Counted from the first letter of the stretch, positions 33,599 to 45,124 are shown. The stretch is 64,000 nt of DNA from Providencia rettgeri (GCF_041075285.1 NZ_CP163512.1:2542001-2606000), one strand, 5' to 3'. Notes: generated from the sequence alone by a model not told the origin. Made by a program: numbers and translations.

Positions 33599-34255
33599 TT
33601 AGTTACAAGACGCATTTTTATCAAATTTGATTTGACCTGTTTGCACTAATGCAGAGTCAAATTGGCCGTCTTCCATTGATGGACGAACGGTATAATAACC
33701 TTCAACCTCTACGTAAACTGGTGTTCCAGCTTCAACGCCTGTTTCACTATAGGCTTTTTCTAATTCAATTCCTGAAGCCGCATACTGACGTCCCGTACTG
33801 CATTCTTTAAATACAGCAGCATCTGCCATATAGCGATATTGCCCTATTTTTTTACTTGGCTGAACACGGTTTAACGTATAGTTGAGTTCCGTCTCAATTG
33901 GGTTGCCTTCTAAATCCAGCAAGGTGACGGACTCACCATTATCGGCTTTAGCAAAAAAGGTATTCTCACCTTTCGGATTGGTGGTGCGCAGTTTGTTACC
34001 TTCAAGACTCCATTTGCCAGCTTCATGGAAACCACTGTTGCCGTCTTTTGTTCCCAAATAAATCAGTTGCTCAACATAACTGCCATCTTGGTTAACTAAC
34101 AAAGTTGCTTCAATGCCTGAGCAATCAGCACAAGGCAATACCCCTGTGTAAACCTGATCAACAGGCACTACATTGGTATTTCGTGCACCACTTTGACAGC
34201 CTGCTAATGTCACCGTACCAGCCGCTATTAAGACTAACAATAGTGATTTTTTCAT
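33599..34255 (-). CDS. nlpE: NlpE (CutF), outer-membrane lipoprotein sensor for the Cpx response
   Basis: From the ATG at 34255 there are 218 residues. Lipobox LAGC has its Cys at about 20. The N-terminal domain has the CxxC motif PCADCSG (Cys42, Cys45). The C-terminal domain carries a further Cys pair (KECSTG and the last residues), and its disulfide state signals oxidative folding in E. coli NlpE. It activates the CpxA/CpxR system on surface contact or lipoprotein mistrafficking. The gene is separated from proS by the chb operon, unlike in E. coli. Confidence 0.93.
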   Translation of the reverse strand: MKKSLLLVLIAAGTVTLAGCQSGARNTNVVPVDQVYTGVLPCADCSGIEATLLVNQDGSYVEQLIYLGTKDGNSGFHEAGKWSLEGNKLRTTNPKGENTFFAKADNGESVTLLDLEGNPIETELNYTLNRVQPSKKIGQYRYMADAAVFKECSTGRQYAASGIELEKAYSETGVEAGTPVYVEVEGYYTVRPSMEDGQFDSALVQTGQIKFDKNASCN

Positions 34256-34528
34256 GATAATTCCCTTGAAATCATTTGTTTTTAACTTGTTTACCAATAT
34301 GAAACATCATAGCACCTCAAGCCATAAAAAAATGAAAAGAGTCAGATAATTCGGACATAACTGATAAAAAATATCACGCATTAGCTTGATGAATAAGAAT
34401 TGTCTTTTTCATCAAGTAGCGATTATAGTTATTAAAATTACTGTGCTATTATCGGACTAAGCATTTTTTTGCTTGGTACAACATGTTCAAGGCGGCAATA
34501 ACCGCCACTAACACAGTGGTGAAGGAAT

Positions 34529-34792
34529 ATGTCTACAGATACTGAATATCAACCTATCAATTGTGATGATTACGAATATCTAGAAATTGCATGCCAACGT
34601 CAGCTGAAGTTGCAGATAAAACTTAATGACGGCGAGAATATTGAAGGACAAGCCAGTGATTTGCTTCTACGAAAAAAAGTCGAGTACCTGATTGTTGAAA
34701 CACATGAAGGCACAAAGGAGCTAAGGTTGGATTACATTAATTCCTTCAGTCATCCAGAAATCGGTACGATAGTTATCGACCACTCTCACTAA
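34529..34792 (+). CDS. rof: Rof (YaeO), Rho-binding antiterminator
   Basis: An 87-residue Sm-like small protein beginning MSTDTEYQPINCDDYEYLE, matching Rof almost throughout (ELRLDYINSFSHPEIGTIV near the end). Rof binds the Rho hexamer near its primary RNA site and lowers Rho-dependent termination. It is convergent with tilS. The E. coli neighbours yaeP, yaeQ and arfB are absent between rof and nlpE. Confidence 0.95.
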   Translation: MSTDTEYQPINCDDYEYLEIACQRQLKLQIKLNDGENIEGQASDLLLRKKVEYLIVETHEGTKELRLDYINSFSHPEIGTIVIDHSH

Positions 34793-34816
34793 CACTCACA
34801 ATTTGAGTTCTTCTTG

Positions 34817-34850
34817 CCCCTTATGATAGTCACAGTCATAAGGGGTTTCT
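34817..34850 (+). terminator. Terminator of rof
   Basis: A perfect 10-bp stem (34817-34826 with 34836-34845, ccccttatga / tcataagggg) followed by tttctta on the plus strand. It lies between the convergent rof and tilS genes. Confidence 0.75.
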
Positions 34851-34852
34851 TA

Positions 34853-36205
34853 TTATAACGCGAGCTGAAATTCGTTCTTTTTTTGCCAATCTATCGCAAT
34901 ACCCAACAATCCATCGCCAACTAAGCCTTCTGGGGTAATAAAGCACCCCACCGCCGTAATCAGTTGGTCATTATAATAAATCAGCGGAATACGCTCTCGC
35001 ATCCACGGTGCTACGCCGAGCTCTTGCCAAATTTTTTTACTGCTTCTTGAACGGTGGCGACCTACAATATTGAGAGTTCCTTGTAAACCAAAGCGCACCG
35101 TTACGCTCTCACAAGGCTCTGGAGGGCGAATTTGCCCCTGCCCTTCCATAATCTGCAATATTCCAAGTGATTCAGGCAGTTCAAAGGAAGCTGGATATGA
35201 CCATGTATATTGCTGTCCAGCCAAGTTTGCAATACGTTGAACCACCCACAATGCCCCTTGGTAACGACGAATTTCAACAGCACCTAAGCGACAAACAGGT
35301 TCAGCATCCTGCCGAGCAAGCGCAACTTCATGCCAGATACGTTCTAACTGATTAAATGGTGGCATTGGAAGTTGATGTAGTCCAACCCAACGGCGTATCA
35401 ATGCATTACGTTTCGCCAAAGAGCAGTTCTGTAGCTCATCAATAAATAAACCACCTCGATAGTCCATCATGCCTTCAAGCGTTTCTTGCAATAATTCATC
35501 CAGTAAGGATTCTTGCTCGGCACACAGTGACGCACTCCGAGCAATGGCATGAGAAATATGCGGCCAGCGCGCTGTTAAGCGCGGTAAAATGTGTAACCGA
35601 AGGAAATTGCGATCATAACGATCATCTTGATTACTATCATCTTCCACCCACGGTAATTGCTGCTCTTGCATATAAGTTTCTAAATCAACGCGGGGGATAG
35701 TTAATAATGGACGCAATAATTGAGTTTGACCTTGCTTTGTGACAAAAGAGAGGGATCCTGGCATGGATGATAACCCTGCAGGACCACTTCCGCGCTTCAA
35801 GGCTAGTAAGAATGTTTCCGCCTGATCGTCAAGGTGTTGAGCCGTCACTAAGACTTCATTCACTTCAATGACCTCACGATACGCTTGATATCGGGCATCC
35901 CGTGCAGCCGCCTCAATCCCTTTTTCACTGGGGTCTACGAAAACATGACGGCAGATAAAAGGGATTTCCCATTGTTGGCATAGCTGTGCACAATGTTGCT
36001 GCCAAGCATTTGCCTTGGCGTTCAAGCCATGATGAACATGGATAGCACGAATAATTAATGCCGGATCATGCTCCTTTTTGATCAGATAAAGGGCATGCAA
36101 CAACACTGTTGAATCAATCCCTCCACTGAACCCTACGAGTATTTTTTTGTGATCGGCTATTTTTTCCCGTACTCGTTCGATGATCATGGCTGATTGAGAT
36201 ACCAT
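34853..36205 (-). CDS. tilS: TilS, tRNA(Ile)-lysidine synthetase
   Basis: From the ATG at 36205, after ggtgag, there are 450 residues (E. coli 432). The N-terminal PP-loop ATPase motif is VGFSGGIDSTVLLHAL. The TilS-specific GSGPAGLSSM and EDDSNQDDRYDRNFLR follow. The middle and C-terminal tRNA-binding domains contain CAEQESLLDELL and KKIWQELGVAPWMRERIPL. TilS converts C34 of the AUA-reading tRNA-Ile to lysidine and is essential. The longer ORF to 36250 would overlap the DMT gene upstream. Confidence 0.95.
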   Translation of the reverse strand: MVSQSAMIIERVREKIADHKKILVGFSGGIDSTVLLHALYLIKKEHDPALIIRAIHVHHGLNAKANAWQQHCAQLCQQWEIPFICRHVFVDPSEKGIEAAARDARYQAYREVIEVNEVLVTAQHLDDQAETFLLALKRGSGPAGLSSMPGSLSFVTKQGQTQLLRPLLTIPRVDLETYMQEQQLPWVEDDSNQDDRYDRNFLRLHILPRLTARWPHISHAIARSASLCAEQESLLDELLQETLEGMMDYRGGLFIDELQNCSLAKRNALIRRWVGLHQLPMPPFNQLERIWHEVALARQDAEPVCRLGAVEIRRYQGALWVVQRIANLAGQQYTWSYPASFELPESLGILQIMEGQGQIRPPEPCESVTVRFGLQGTLNIVGRHRSRSSKKIWQELGVAPWMRERIPLIYYNDQLITAVGCFITPEGLVGDGLLGIAIDWQKKNEFQLAL

Positions 36206-36227
36206 TCGCTCACCCTTTTGACTATTG

Positions 36228-37106
36228 TTAGTTACGCCGTTTTGCACCAACGCATAAAACGCCAGAAATAATCACTAATACGACCCCTATGATATAAGCT
36301 AGTTCAAATGGGTCACTTAAAAGTAAAACTAGCCACAACACAGATAACACGGGTGATAAAAATACCACTGAGGCAATTTTTGTCGAGTTTCCTGTATTCA
36401 TTGCTTTAAACCACAAAATATATGATACACCGTTAATTAACACACCATTAATCAGTGTCGGCCAAAATGCGGCTTGAGATGGCAATTGTATTTCACTCAA
36501 CGACAACAGTAAAACCAGTGAAGTCAACGTCGAAAATATAAATAACCAAACCGTACTTATATAAGGGTCAATGGAATACTGGCGCGAAAATACCGACATT
36601 AAAGCAAAGCAAAATGCACCACTAAACACTAATAATAAGGCCACTGGATGGTCCACATGCAACTGCGTAATTTGCCCTTTCGTAAACGTAATGATAACGG
36701 CAATAAAACCAATTAACACCCCAAAGACTTGCTTCATTGCTAGCTTATCTTTCAATAATATCACTGATAAAAGAATAATAATTAGCGGCCAGCTATATTG
36801 GATCACCAATACGGCAATACCATTTTCGATGGAGTAACCGTAGTACAATAGTAAATAGAACAAACAATCAAGAAAACCGAGCACAAAGACTCTGGCAAGC
36901 ATTTTGCGAGGCAAGATAAACAATTTGGTAGGCTTATAGCCTGATGCTAATGCCACACTAATAACGGCGATTGCTGAAATAAGGTTTGACCAAAATAAAA
37001 ATTGGAAACTATCCATTCCATTTTGCCCAAAGCGTGAAACAATCGGGATAAAACTCCAAATCAACACGCAAGAAAAGGCATAGATTAAATAATTATATTG
37101 GCGCAC
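36228..37106 (-). CDS. EamA-type DMT superfamily permease
   Basis: From a GTG at 37106 (after aaggtaag) there are 292 residues with about ten hydrophobic helices and two EamA repeats. Recognisable parts include WSNLISAIAVISVA in the first and SYILWFKAMNTGNSTKIASVVFLSPVLSVLW in the second half, here described by position about 225-255. The family exports metabolites or amino acids; the substrate is unknown. The longer ORF reaching 37211 would begin inside the accA terminator and is rejected. In E. coli the accA-tilS interval holds ldcC and yaeR instead. tilS follows after 22 bp and is probably co-transcribed. Confidence 0.8.
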   Translation of the reverse strand: MRQYNYLIYAFSCVLIWSFIPIVSRFGQNGMDSFQFLFWSNLISAIAVISVALASGYKPTKLFILPRKMLARVFVLGFLDCLFYLLLYYGYSIENGIAVLVIQYSWPLIIILLSVILLKDKLAMKQVFGVLIGFIAVIITFTKGQITQLHVDHPVALLLVFSGAFCFALMSVFSRQYSIDPYISTVWLFIFSTLTSLVLLLSLSEIQLPSQAAFWPTLINGVLINGVSYILWFKAMNTGNSTKIASVVFLSPVLSVLWLVLLLSDPFELAYIIGVVLVIISGVLCVGAKRRN

Positions 37107-37149
37107 TTTCTTACCTTTTTTGTTTGCAGATGAGAATTGATCATTTCCA

Positions 37150-37187
37150 ATAAAAAACGGGAGCTGGCAAAAGCAAACTCCCGTTTT
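37150..37187 (-). terminator. Terminator of the accA transcript
   Basis: A perfect 10-bp stem (37154-37163 with 37178-37187, aaaacgggag / ctcccgtttt). On the minus strand it is followed by ttttttattgg. It marks the end of the long rpsB-to-accA run of minus-strand genes. Confidence 0.85.
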
Positions 37188-37211
37188 ATCAAATTGGCGG
37201 ATCACTAACAA

Positions 37212-38171
37212 TTAGCAATAACCATATTCCATCAGACGCTGATAACGACGGTTTTTTAATGCTTCAGCATCTAAAGCTTCCAACTCGTTAAGGTCTTCAG
37301 TAATACGCGCTTTTAGATACGCTGCAACTTCATCGTAGTTACGATGTGCACCACCTAAAGGCTCAGAAATCACGTTATCAATCAGTTTTAACTCTTTTAA
37401 GCGTGGAGCAGTAATCCCCATCGCTTCAGCCGCTAATGGTGCTTTGTCTGCACTTTTCCATAGAATGGATGCACAACCTTCTGGTGAAATAACTGAATAG
37501 GTGCTGTATTGCAACATATTCACTTTATCACCAACACCAATGGCTAATGCACCACCAGAACCGCCTTCACCAATAACAGTACAAATGACAGGAACAGATA
37601 AACGTGACATCTCACGTAAATTACGTGCAATCGCTTCTGATTGACCACGTTCTTCTGCCCCGACACCTGGGTATGCGCCTGGGGTATCAATAAAAGTGAT
37701 AATAGGTAGGTTAAAACGCTCAGCCAATTCCATCAAGCGTAACGCCTTGCGGTAACCTTCTGGGGCTGGCATACCAAAATTACGACGGATTTTTTCTTTC
37801 GTTTCACGCCCTTTTTGGTGCCCTATAACCATCACTGGACGACCATCTAAACGAGCCAAACCACCTACGATAGCTTTATCATCAGCATAAGCACGGTCAC
37901 CTGCTAATTCTTGGAAGTCCGTGAAAATGCGAGAGATATAGTCCAATGTATATGGACGGCGTGGATGACGAGCAAGTTTAGCAATTTGCCAAGCCCCCAG
38001 ATCAGAGAAAATTTTACGTGTCAATTCAACACTTTTTTCACGTAAACGAGCAACCTCTTCATCTAGGTTGACTTCTAAGTTGTTATCTTGACGGCTAACG
38101 GCTTTTAGAGAATCAATTTTTGCCTCTAATTCCGCAATTGGCTGTTCAAAATCAAGAAAATCCAGACTCAT
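37212..38171 (-). CDS. accA: AccA, acetyl-CoA carboxylase carboxyltransferase subunit alpha
   Basis: 319 residues, the same as E. coli. The carboxyltransferase core includes [39 protein letters not shown] and [15 protein letters not shown], which bind carboxybiotin and acetyl-CoA together with AccD. It makes malonyl-CoA, the first step of fatty acid synthesis. It follows dnaE by 12 bp, so the two are in one transcript. Confidence 0.97.
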   Translation of the reverse strand: MSLDFLDFEQPIAELEAKIDSLKAVSRQDNNLEVNLDEEVARLREKSVELTRKIFSDLGAWQIAKLARHPRRPYTLDYISRIFTDFQELAGDRAYADDKAIVGGLARLDGRPVMVIGHQKGRETKEKIRRNFGMPAPEGYRKALRLMELAERFNLPIITFIDTPGAYPGVGAEERGQSEAIARNLREMSRLSVPVICTVIGEGGSGGALAIGVGDKVNMLQYSTYSVISPEGCASILWKSADKAPLAAEAMGITAPRLKELKLIDNVISEPLGGAHRNYDEVAAYLKARITEDLNELEALDAEALKNRRYQRLMEYGYC

Positions 38172-38183
38172 AATATTCCTATT

Positions 38184-41100
38184 TTAGTCAAATTCTAATT
38201 CTACCTGCTCACTACCCAGCAGAGTTCGAAGATCGTTCAGAAGGGGATCCACGGGTGTCACACGCCAAACAACGCCAAATTTAAGCTTGGCTCTGGCATC
38301 ATCCTTCTGGTAATACAGATGAACCGGGATAGTACCTGAACGATGAGGTTCAAGCGTACTGCGTAGCCGGTTCAGTAATTGATCGTTAATTTGTTTATCT
38401 GACAGTGAAATCGCGAGTCCACGCGCATATTTTTCCCTTGCTTCACTAATATCCATTAACTCACGCACTGTCATTTTATTACCACCATTGAAATCATCAA
38501 AGCTGACCTGACCGGTGGCTATCAGGATATTGTCTTTTTCCAACATATGTTGGTATTTATCGAGTGCATCTGAAAATAACATAATATCCAGACGACCGGA
38601 ACGATCATCAAGCGTACAAATACCAATTCGATTGCCACGCTTGGTTGTAATCACTTTAGCTGATAGTACTAAACCTACCACAGTTGTCACCTGACCACGA
38701 GGGGTTGGGTTCACATCTTTTAACCTAAGGCCGTTAGTATAGCGCTCTATTTCGCTCAAGTATCGTGTTATTGGATGCCCCGTTAAATATAACCCAAGGG
38801 TTTCTCGCTCGCCATCCAAGACCACTTGCTCAGGCCATTTAGGTACACTGGCATATGAGCTTTCCACCTGTTCAGGGGCTTCAGCCAATACGCCAAACAT
38901 ATCAGCTTGGCCAATGGCTTCGGCTTTCGCATGTTGATCAGCGGCTTTTAATGCATCCTCAAGGGAAGACATCAAGGCCGCACGATGAGGACCTAGTCTG
39001 TCAAACGCCCCCGCCATGATCAGTTTTTCCATCACACGGCGGTTAATTTTTTTAATATCAACACGGGCGCAAAGGTCGAAAATTTCTTTGAAAATCCCAC
39101 CTTGTTGGCGAGCTTCCACTATCGCTTCAATCGGACCTTCACCAACCCCTTTGATTGCGCCAATACCATAAACTATCTCACCTTCATCATTCACATGGAA
39201 GTGATAAAGTCCGCTATTGATATCTGGCGGTAATACTTTTAAGCCCATTCGCCAGCATTCGTCAACTAAACCAACGACTTTTTCAGTATTATCCATATCC
39301 GCGGTCATTACCGCCGCCATAAATTCAGCAGGGTAATGGGCTTTTAACCACAGGGTTTGGTAAGAAACCAATGCATACGCTGCGGAGTGTGATTTGTTAA
39401 ACCCATAACCGGCAAATTTCTCTACCAAGTCAAAGATTTTCATCGACAACTCACCATCAATGCCGTTTTTGATCGCGCCTTCTTCAAAAACAGAGCGCTG
39501 CTTCGCCATTTCTTCCGGTTTCTTTTTACCCATTGCACGGCGTAGCATATCTGCACCACCGAGGGTATAGCCCGCTAGAACCTGTGCAATCTGCATAACC
39601 TGTTCTTGGTATAAAATAATACCATAAGTTGGCTCAAGAACAGGTTTTAACGATTCGTGTTGCCATTGCACATCAGGGTAGGAAATCTCTTCACGACCAT
39701 GTTTACGGTCGATAAAGTTATCTACCATGCCTGATTGCAGTGGACCCGGGCGGAATAACGCCACTAATGCGATCATATCCTCGAAGCAGTCAGGGCGTAA
39801 CCGCTTAATCAAATCCTTCATACCACGGGATTCTAATTGGAATACCGCCGTGGTTTCAGAGCGTTGCAGCATATCGAAACTTTTTTGATCGTGTAACGGA
39901 ATAGCTGCAATATCAATCGGTTCTAGATTTTTCTTGGCACGGCGGGCGTTGATCATTTCTAACGCCCAATTGATGATAGTTAATGTCCGTAAACCTAGGA
40001 AGTCAAATTTTACCAACCCAGCATATTCAACGTCATTTTTATCGAATTGCGTAACAGGGTTATTCCCTTCCGCATCACAATACAACGGAGCAAAATCGGT
40101 AATTTTAGTTGGTGCAATAACCACACCACCTGCGTGTTTACCCGCGTTTCGAGTCACCCCTTCAAGTTTGCGCGCCATATCAATCAGCGCTTTGACTTCT
40201 TCATCCGCTTCGTAAATTTCAGGCAACTGAGGTTCGGCTTCAAACGCTTTTTCTAATGTCATCCCCGGATCAGGTGGGATCAGTTTAGAAATTCTATCCA
40301 CAAAGCCATAAGGGTGACCGAGAACACGGCCTACGTCACGAATAACCGCTTTCGCTGCCATCGTACCAAAGGTGATAATTTGTGATACCGCATCACGACC
40401 GTACATCTGTGCCACGTGATCAATAACTTGGTCACGCTTTTCCATGCAGAAGTCGACGTCAAAGTCCGGCATTGAGACCCGTTCTGGGTTTAAAAAACGC
40501 TCAAATAGCAAGTCGAACTCTAATGGGTCAAGGTCGGTAATTTTAAGCGCATAAGCCACTAATGACCCTGCGCCAGACCCCCTTCCCGGCCCAACTGGCA
40601 CACCATTATCTTTTGACCATTGGATAAATTCCATCACGATCAGGAAGTAACCAGGAAACCCCATTTGGTTAATAACGTTGAGTTCAACTTCCAGACGCTC
40701 ATCGTATTCAGGTCGCCTTTCAGCCCGTATTTTTTCATCAGGAAATAAAAACTTAAGGCGTTCTTCGAGCCCTTCTTTTGACCGCATGACCAAAAAATCT
40801 TCGGTTTTCATATCCCCTGTCGGGAATTGCGGTAAGAAATATTCACCAAGACGGATAGTGACATTACAACGCTTAGCAATCTCTACACTGTTTTCTAATG
40901 CTTCAGGAATGTCAGCAAAAAGCTCGCACATTTCCGCTTCAGTACGTAAGTATTGCTGAGGGCTATAATTTTTCGGTCTTTTAGGATCGGCTAATGTGAA
41001 GCCATCGTGGATCGCAACGCGAATTTCATGAGCATCAAAGTCACTACTTTCAATAAAACACACATCATTCGTGGCGACGACAGGCAAGCCTTTTTTCGTT

Positions 41101-41666
41101 GCCAATTCGACAGCAGCATGGAGATAACTTTCTTCATCAGGGCGACCTGTTCTCACTAATTCAAGGTAGTAGCAACCGGGAAAATGCGTTTGATAAAACT
41201 CAAGGCACTCATCAACAAGGGCTTGATTACCTCGTAACAAGCATTGACCCACATCTCCTTTGCGCCCGCCAGAGAGTAAAATAAGACCATCTTTGTACTT
41301 CGCCAACCACTCCCGTTTAATCGTTGGCCCGATCGCACCATAACCTTTCAAGTAAGCTTCAGAGATGAGAAGCGTGAGATTTTGATACCCTTCATTATTC
41401 CGTGCGAGAATGGTTAGATGAGAGATTTCATCACCCAACAATTCACTTTCCACATAAAAATCAGCACCAATAATTGGCTTGATCCCTGCACTATGAGCAG
41501 CGCCATAGAACCTCACTAACCCACACAAGTTAGTAAAATCGGTAATTGCAAACGCGGGCATGCCCATCGCGGCCACTTTTTTGACCAATGGACCCGTTTT
41601 AGCAAGTCCATCAACCATGGAGTAGTCACTATGCACACGCAAATGAATAAAACGAGGAGATGCCAT
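38184..41666 (-). CDS. dnaE: DnaE, DNA polymerase III alpha subunit
   Basis: 1160 residues, exactly the E. coli length. The N-terminal PHP domain begins with [13 protein letters not shown]. The palm has PDFDVDFC (about residues 400-407) with two catalytic Asp, and the third Asp lies near residue 555 ([11 protein letters not shown]). The beta-clamp binding motif QADMF is at about 920-924, followed by an OB fold and the tau-binding C-terminus. It is the replicative polymerase. It sits between rnhB and accA as in E. coli. Confidence 0.98.
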   Translation of the reverse strand: MASPRFIHLRVHSDYSMVDGLAKTGPLVKKVAAMGMPAFAITDFTNLCGLVRFYGAAHSAGIKPIIGADFYVESELLGDEISHLTILARNNEGYQNLTLLISEAYLKGYGAIGPTIKREWLAKYKDGLILLSGGRKGDVGQCLLRGNQALVDECLEFYQTHFPGCYYLELVRTGRPDEESYLHAAVELATKKGLPVVATNDVCFIESSDFDAHEIRVAIHDGFTLADPKRPKNYSPQQYLRTEAEMCELFADIPEALENSVEIAKRCNVTIRLGEYFLPQFPTGDMKTEDFLVMRSKEGLEERLKFLFPDEKIRAERRPEYDERLEVELNVINQMGFPGYFLIVMEFIQWSKDNGVPVGPGRGSGAGSLVAYALKITDLDPLEFDLLFERFLNPERVSMPDFDVDFCMEKRDQVIDHVAQMYGRDAVSQIITFGTMAAKAVIRDVGRVLGHPYGFVDRISKLIPPDPGMTLEKAFEAEPQLPEIYEADEEVKALIDMARKLEGVTRNAGKHAGGVVIAPTKITDFAPLYCDAEGNNPVTQFDKNDVEYAGLVKFDFLGLRTLTIINWALEMINARRAKKNLEPIDIAAIPLHDQKSFDMLQRSETTAVFQLESRGMKDLIKRLRPDCFEDMIALVALFRPGPLQSGMVDNFIDRKHGREEISYPDVQWQHESLKPVLEPTYGIILYQEQVMQIAQVLAGYTLGGADMLRRAMGKKKPEEMAKQRSVFEEGAIKNGIDGELSMKIFDLVEKFAGYGFNKSHSAAYALVSYQTLWLKAHYPAEFMAAVMTADMDNTEKVVGLVDECWRMGLKVLPPDINSGLYHFHVNDEGEIVYGIGAIKGVGEGPIEAIVEARQQGGIFKEIFDLCARVDIKKINRRVMEKLIMAGAFDRLGPHRAALMSSLEDALKAADQHAKAEAIGQADMFGVLAEAPEQVESSYASVPKWPEQVVLDGERETLGLYLTGHPITRYLSEIERYTNGLRLKDVNPTPRGQVTTVVGLVLSAKVITTKRGNRIGICTLDDRSGRLDIMLFSDALDKYQHMLEKDNILIATGQVSFDDFNGGNKMTVRELMDISEAREKYARGLAISLSDKQINDQLLNRLRSTLEPHRSGTIPVHLYYQKDDARAKLKFGVVWRVTPVDPLLNDLRTLLGSEQVELEFD

Positions 41667-41677
41667 CGACTGAATAC

Positions 41678-42271
41678 CTATTTTTGACTGTCTAAAGCTC
41701 GTCTCACCGGAGCAAAGCTTTTACGATGGAATTCGGTTGCACCATACTGCGCCAATTTTTCTAAGTGATAAGCGGTTGGGTAACCTTTATGTTTTGCAAA
41801 ACCATATTCTGGAAATGCTTTATCCAGTTCAACCATCTCTCTATCCCGAACCACTTTCGCTAAAATGGATGCAGCGCTAATTTCTTGCACCAAGCTATCA
41901 CCTTTGACCACCGCCTGTGAAGGCATTGGCAATTCAGGACAGCGATTGCCGTCAATTAAAACAAACTCAGGCGCAATAGATAGCCCTGCAACTGCACGCT
42001 GCATAGCTAACATTGTCGCATGTAGTATGTTTATTTTATCAATTTCTTCGGGTTCTGCACGCCCAATACACCAACACAAGGCTTTTTCTTTAATTTCTTC
42101 GAACAGCTTCTCACGTTTTTTTTCTGTGAGTTTTTTTGAGTCTGTAAGCCCAGCAATAGGGTTATTAGGGTCTAGGATCACTGCGGCAGTCACTACTGCA
42201 CCGACTAATGGCCCGCGTCCGACTTCATCAACGCCAGCAATTAAATTGGCTTTGGGATATATAAATTCCAT
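41678..42271 (-). CDS. rnhB: RnhB, ribonuclease HII
   Basis: 197 residues. The type 2 RNase H signature [12 protein letters not shown] (DEVGRG, about residues 15-20) provides two catalytic acids; a further Asp is in LIDGNRCP. It cleaves 5' of ribonucleotides embedded in DNA. It overlaps the end of lpxB by one base and precedes dnaE by 11 bp. Confidence 0.96.
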   Translation of the reverse strand: MEFIYPKANLIAGVDEVGRGPLVGAVVTAAVILDPNNPIAGLTDSKKLTEKKREKLFEEIKEKALCWCIGRAEPEEIDKINILHATMLAMQRAVAGLSIAPEFVLIDGNRCPELPMPSQAVVKGDSLVQEISAASILAKVVRDREMVELDKAFPEYGFAKHKGYPTAYHLEKLAQYGATEFHRKSFAPVRRALDSQK

Positions 42272-43422
42272 TAACTTCTAACCAGATCGAGTACTGCTTG
42301 CGCAGCTTGTTTATCTGCATCACAACGGATCAATTGATGCAATTGTAAAAAAGTTTCTTTTAGTTGTTCAACCTGTTCGCCCCCTTCCAATAATGGAAGA
42401 AGTTCTTGCGCCAGTTTTTCTGGCTGACACTCTTCTTGCAGTAATTCTTTGACAATTTCTTTTTCAGCAAGCAGATTCGGCAAGGAAACATAAGGTGTTT
42501 TGACTAAGCGCTTCGCTAACCAGAATGTGAACGGTTTCATGCGATAACCGACCACCATCGGACATTTAGTCAGCATACATTCAAGTGCGGCAGTTCCCGA
42601 TGCTAACAATGTCGCATCTGCGGCAATCATCGCATCACGAGCTTGGCCATCTAGAATATGCACTGATAACTCGGGGGCAGCAGTCGCTTTTATCGTATCA
42701 AATTGCTGACGGCGTTTTTCATTAACCAACGGCACCAAGATATGCAAATCAGGAAAATGTTGTTGGAGTATCTGCGCCGTGAGTAAAAAGTCAGCACTCA
42801 ACATTTCCACTTCGGAGTGGCGGCTTCCTGGTAACAATGCGAGGCATTTTACATTGTCCGGAATACCCAGCCGTGCTCGCGCAGCAAGTTTATCAGGATG
42901 TAAAGGGATAGCATCCGCCATGGTATGACCAATAAAGCGGCAAGGCACATCAAAACGGTCATAAAACGCTTTTTCAAATGGTAAAAAGGCTAAGACTAGG
43001 TTAGTCGAACGACCGATTTTAAATACCCGTTTTTGCCGCCATGCCCAAACAGAGGGGCTAACGTAATGAATGGTTTTGATACCTTTTGCTTTCAAGCTTC
43101 CTTCGAGGGTAATATTGAAATCAGGCGCATCAATGCCAACAAAAATATCGGGTTGCAACTGTGTAAAACGCGCAGTCAGATCTTTACGAATGGACAATAA
43201 ACGCGGCAACCGCCCGAGGACTTCCACAATTCCCATTACGGCTAACTCTTCCATTTCGTACCAAGCCTCACAACCTTCGGCTTGCATCAGAGGACCTGCG
43301 ACGCCAACAAAACGCGCATCCGGTACTTGCTGTTTCAGTGCACGAATAAGCCCTGCCCCGAGGATATCACCAGATGTTTCTCCGGCAACAAGGCCAATAG
43401 TAAGTGGGCGGTTATTAATCAC
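42271..43422 (-). CDS. lpxB: LpxB, lipid-A-disaccharide synthase
   Basis: A 383-residue GT19 glycosyltransferase with a GTG start preceded by aaggagcg. Family segments include [41 protein letters not shown] and ASGTAALE. It joins UDP-2,3-diacylglucosamine and lipid X to the lipid A disaccharide. In E. coli lpxA and lpxB are directly adjacent; here 321 bp containing repeat B separate them. Confidence 0.96.
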   Translation of the reverse strand: MINNRPLTIGLVAGETSGDILGAGLIRALKQQVPDARFVGVAGPLMQAEGCEAWYEMEELAVMGIVEVLGRLPRLLSIRKDLTARFTQLQPDIFVGIDAPDFNITLEGSLKAKGIKTIHYVSPSVWAWRQKRVFKIGRSTNLVLAFLPFEKAFYDRFDVPCRFIGHTMADAIPLHPDKLAARARLGIPDNVKCLALLPGSRHSEVEMLSADFLLTAQILQQHFPDLHILVPLVNEKRRQQFDTIKATAAPELSVHILDGQARDAMIAADATLLASGTAALECMLTKCPMVVGYRMKPFTFWLAKRLVKTPYVSLPNLLAEKEIVKELLQEECQPEKLAQELLPLLEGGEQVEQLKETFLQLHQLIRCDADKQAAQAVLDLVRS

Positions 43423-43446
43423 CGAAATTCGCTCCTTAATAAAGGC

Positions 43447-43718
43447 CTAGGGGCTGTTGACCTTTTCTATTGATTTTACAGCCAAAAGGTCAAAAAACCC
43501 GAAAAATTGATGAATGTGAAAATCAAACTGACTGGCAATTAGTTGAATGAAGTTTGATGCTTAAACGCTGCCCTACGGGTTCGATAAAAGCGCGTTTCAC
43601 TCATTTAGTGCTACGTTGAGAGGCCCTTGCCAAGTTCGCTAGGCAGCGAACCTCTCACCTTACCTAACATGGCGTTAATCCGAACAAAAATTCACCATCA
43701 AAGTTCAACAACCCCAAG
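43447..43718. repeat. MITE-like repeat B, copy 2 (long form), between lpxA and lpxB
   Basis: About 272 bp. The left end reads ctaggggctgttgacctt; the right end, read on the other strand, is cttggggttgttgaacttt, so the ends are degenerate inverted repeats. The right half is homologous to copy 1: gaatttttgttcggattaac on the minus strand, and the gctacgttgagaggc block. About 170 bp of extra sequence and a hairpin gttcgct-aggc-agcgaac (43634-43651) are included. No ORF of note. Confidence 0.7.
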
Positions 43719-43743
43719 CCACGCTAATCCCAATACGCTGAGA

Positions 43744-44541
43744 TTAGCGAATAATACCACGTTTAGATTGTGCGGAATCTTCCAAGAAATCACTAAACAC
43801 TTTAACGTGCTCATTCTCTTTTGCCGCTTCAGCAATTTCTTCACGTGCTTCTTCTAATGATTTACCTGAACGATATAACGTCTTGTATGCATTACGAATA
43901 GCATGTAATGATTCTTTTTCAAAACCACGACGTTTTAAACCTTCGAGGTTTAAACCAAACGGCGTTGCATGATTACCTTGAGCAATAACATATGGTGGCA
44001 CGTCTTGAGCAACTCCAGAACAACCACCAACCATAACATGTGCACCAATCTTACAAAATTGATGAACGGCTGTCATACCACCAATAATGGCATAATCACC
44101 TAACGTGACATGACCACCAAGCGTGCCGTTATTTGCAATAATGCAACGATTACCGATGATACAATCATGAGCAATATGCACATTAACCATCAATAGGTTA
44201 TCGTCACCCACTTTTGTTAAACCTACGTCTTGGATCGTACCACGGTGGATTGTGACACTTTCTCTGATGCGGTTTCTATCGCCAATTTCAACGCGAGTTG
44301 GTTCACCTTGATATTTCAGGTCTTGGTTAATTTCGCCAATTGAAGCGAACTGAAAAATGACATTATCGCGACCGATTTTAGTATGGCCATTAACGACAAC
44401 GTGGGATTTCAGCTCCGTGCCTTCGCCAATTTCAACATTCGCGCCAATATAACAAAAAGGGCCAATACGAACATTGGCACCAATAATCGCTCCATCTTCG
44501 ACTATGGATGAAGGATGGATATAGGCAGTATTGTCAATCAT
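43744..44541 (-). CDS. lpxA: LpxA, UDP-N-acetylglucosamine acyltransferase
   Basis: From the ATG at 44541 there are 265 residues (E. coli 262). It is a left-handed beta-helix with many hexapeptide repeats. The catalytic His is in [11 protein letters not shown] (about residue 125). [16 protein letters not shown] and [20 protein letters not shown] are typical. It starts one base after the fabZ stop codon. It performs the first acylation of lipid A synthesis. Confidence 0.97.
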   Translation of the reverse strand: MIDNTAYIHPSSIVEDGAIIGANVRIGPFCYIGANVEIGEGTELKSHVVVNGHTKIGRDNVIFQFASIGEINQDLKYQGEPTRVEIGDRNRIRESVTIHRGTIQDVGLTKVGDDNLLMVNVHIAHDCIIGNRCIIANNGTLGGHVTLGDYAIIGGMTAVHQFCKIGAHVMVGGCSGVAQDVPPYVIAQGNHATPFGLNLEGLKRRGFEKESLHAIRNAYKTLYRSGKSLEEAREEIAEAAKENEHVKVFSDFLEDSAQSKRGIIR

Positions 44542-44542
44542 A

Positions 44543-44995
44543 TCAGACCTCACGGCGACGGGCGCACATCATTTCTGCTTCGCAGGCCACTTCTCCATCA
44601 ACTTTTGCAACGCCTTTAAAACGTGCGACTCCGCGACGTTCTTTGATAAATTCAACTTCTAAGACCATTTGGTCTCCAGGCAGAACAGGACGTTTGAAAC
44701 GTGCATTGTCTATCGCTGCAAAATAATACAGTTCACCCGGTTCTAATTTTCCAACGCTTTTAAATGCAAGAATACCCGTTGCTTGCGCCATGGCTTCTAA
44801 AATTAAAACACCCGGAAAAATCGGTTTACCAGGGAAGTGCCCTTGGAAAAATGGCTCATTGAAGGAAACATTTTTAACTGCACGCAAAGATTTGCCTTCT
44901 TCAAAATCCAAAACACGGTCAACCAAAAGGAACGGGTAACGGTGCGGAAGGAGCTCTAAAATTTCTTCAATATTCAGAGTATGATTATCACTCAT
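44543..44995 (-). CDS. fabZ: FabZ, 3-hydroxyacyl-[acyl-carrier-protein] dehydratase
   Basis: A 150-residue hot-dog fold enzyme. The substrate loop [14 protein letters not shown] and the catalytic His in [23 protein letters not shown] (split here as residues about 50-72, with Glu at about 68) are intact. It dehydrates 3-hydroxyacyl-ACP and so competes with LpxA for 3-hydroxymyristoyl-ACP, which explains its place in this cluster. Confidence 0.97.
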   Translation of the reverse strand: MSDNHTLNIEEILELLPHRYPFLLVDRVLDFEEGKSLRAVKNVSFNEPFFQGHFPGKPIFPGVLILEAMAQATGILAFKSVGKLEPGELYYFAAIDNARFKRPVLPGDQMVLEVEFIKERRGVARFKGVAKVDGEVACEAEMMCARRREV

Positions 44996-45039
44996 CGAAA
45001 TACTCTTCCTGTTTATTAATACGGTTATTATTAACGAAT

Positions 45040-45079
45040 CGGCCTGCTTTAACCTTAAATTAGGTTAACTGGCAGGCCG
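45040..45079. repeat. Hairpin between lpxD and fabZ
   Basis: Outer arms cggcctgc / gcaggccg and inner arms aacct / aggtt with small internal mismatches form a stem of about 13 bp in total. There is no T run on the minus strand. It lies between two co-directional genes, so it may be an mRNA processing or pausing hairpin. Confidence 0.5.
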
Positions 45080-45124
45080 GAAAACGTAACTCAGATAACT
45101 ATTTTAGCCTGAATTACAAAATGA

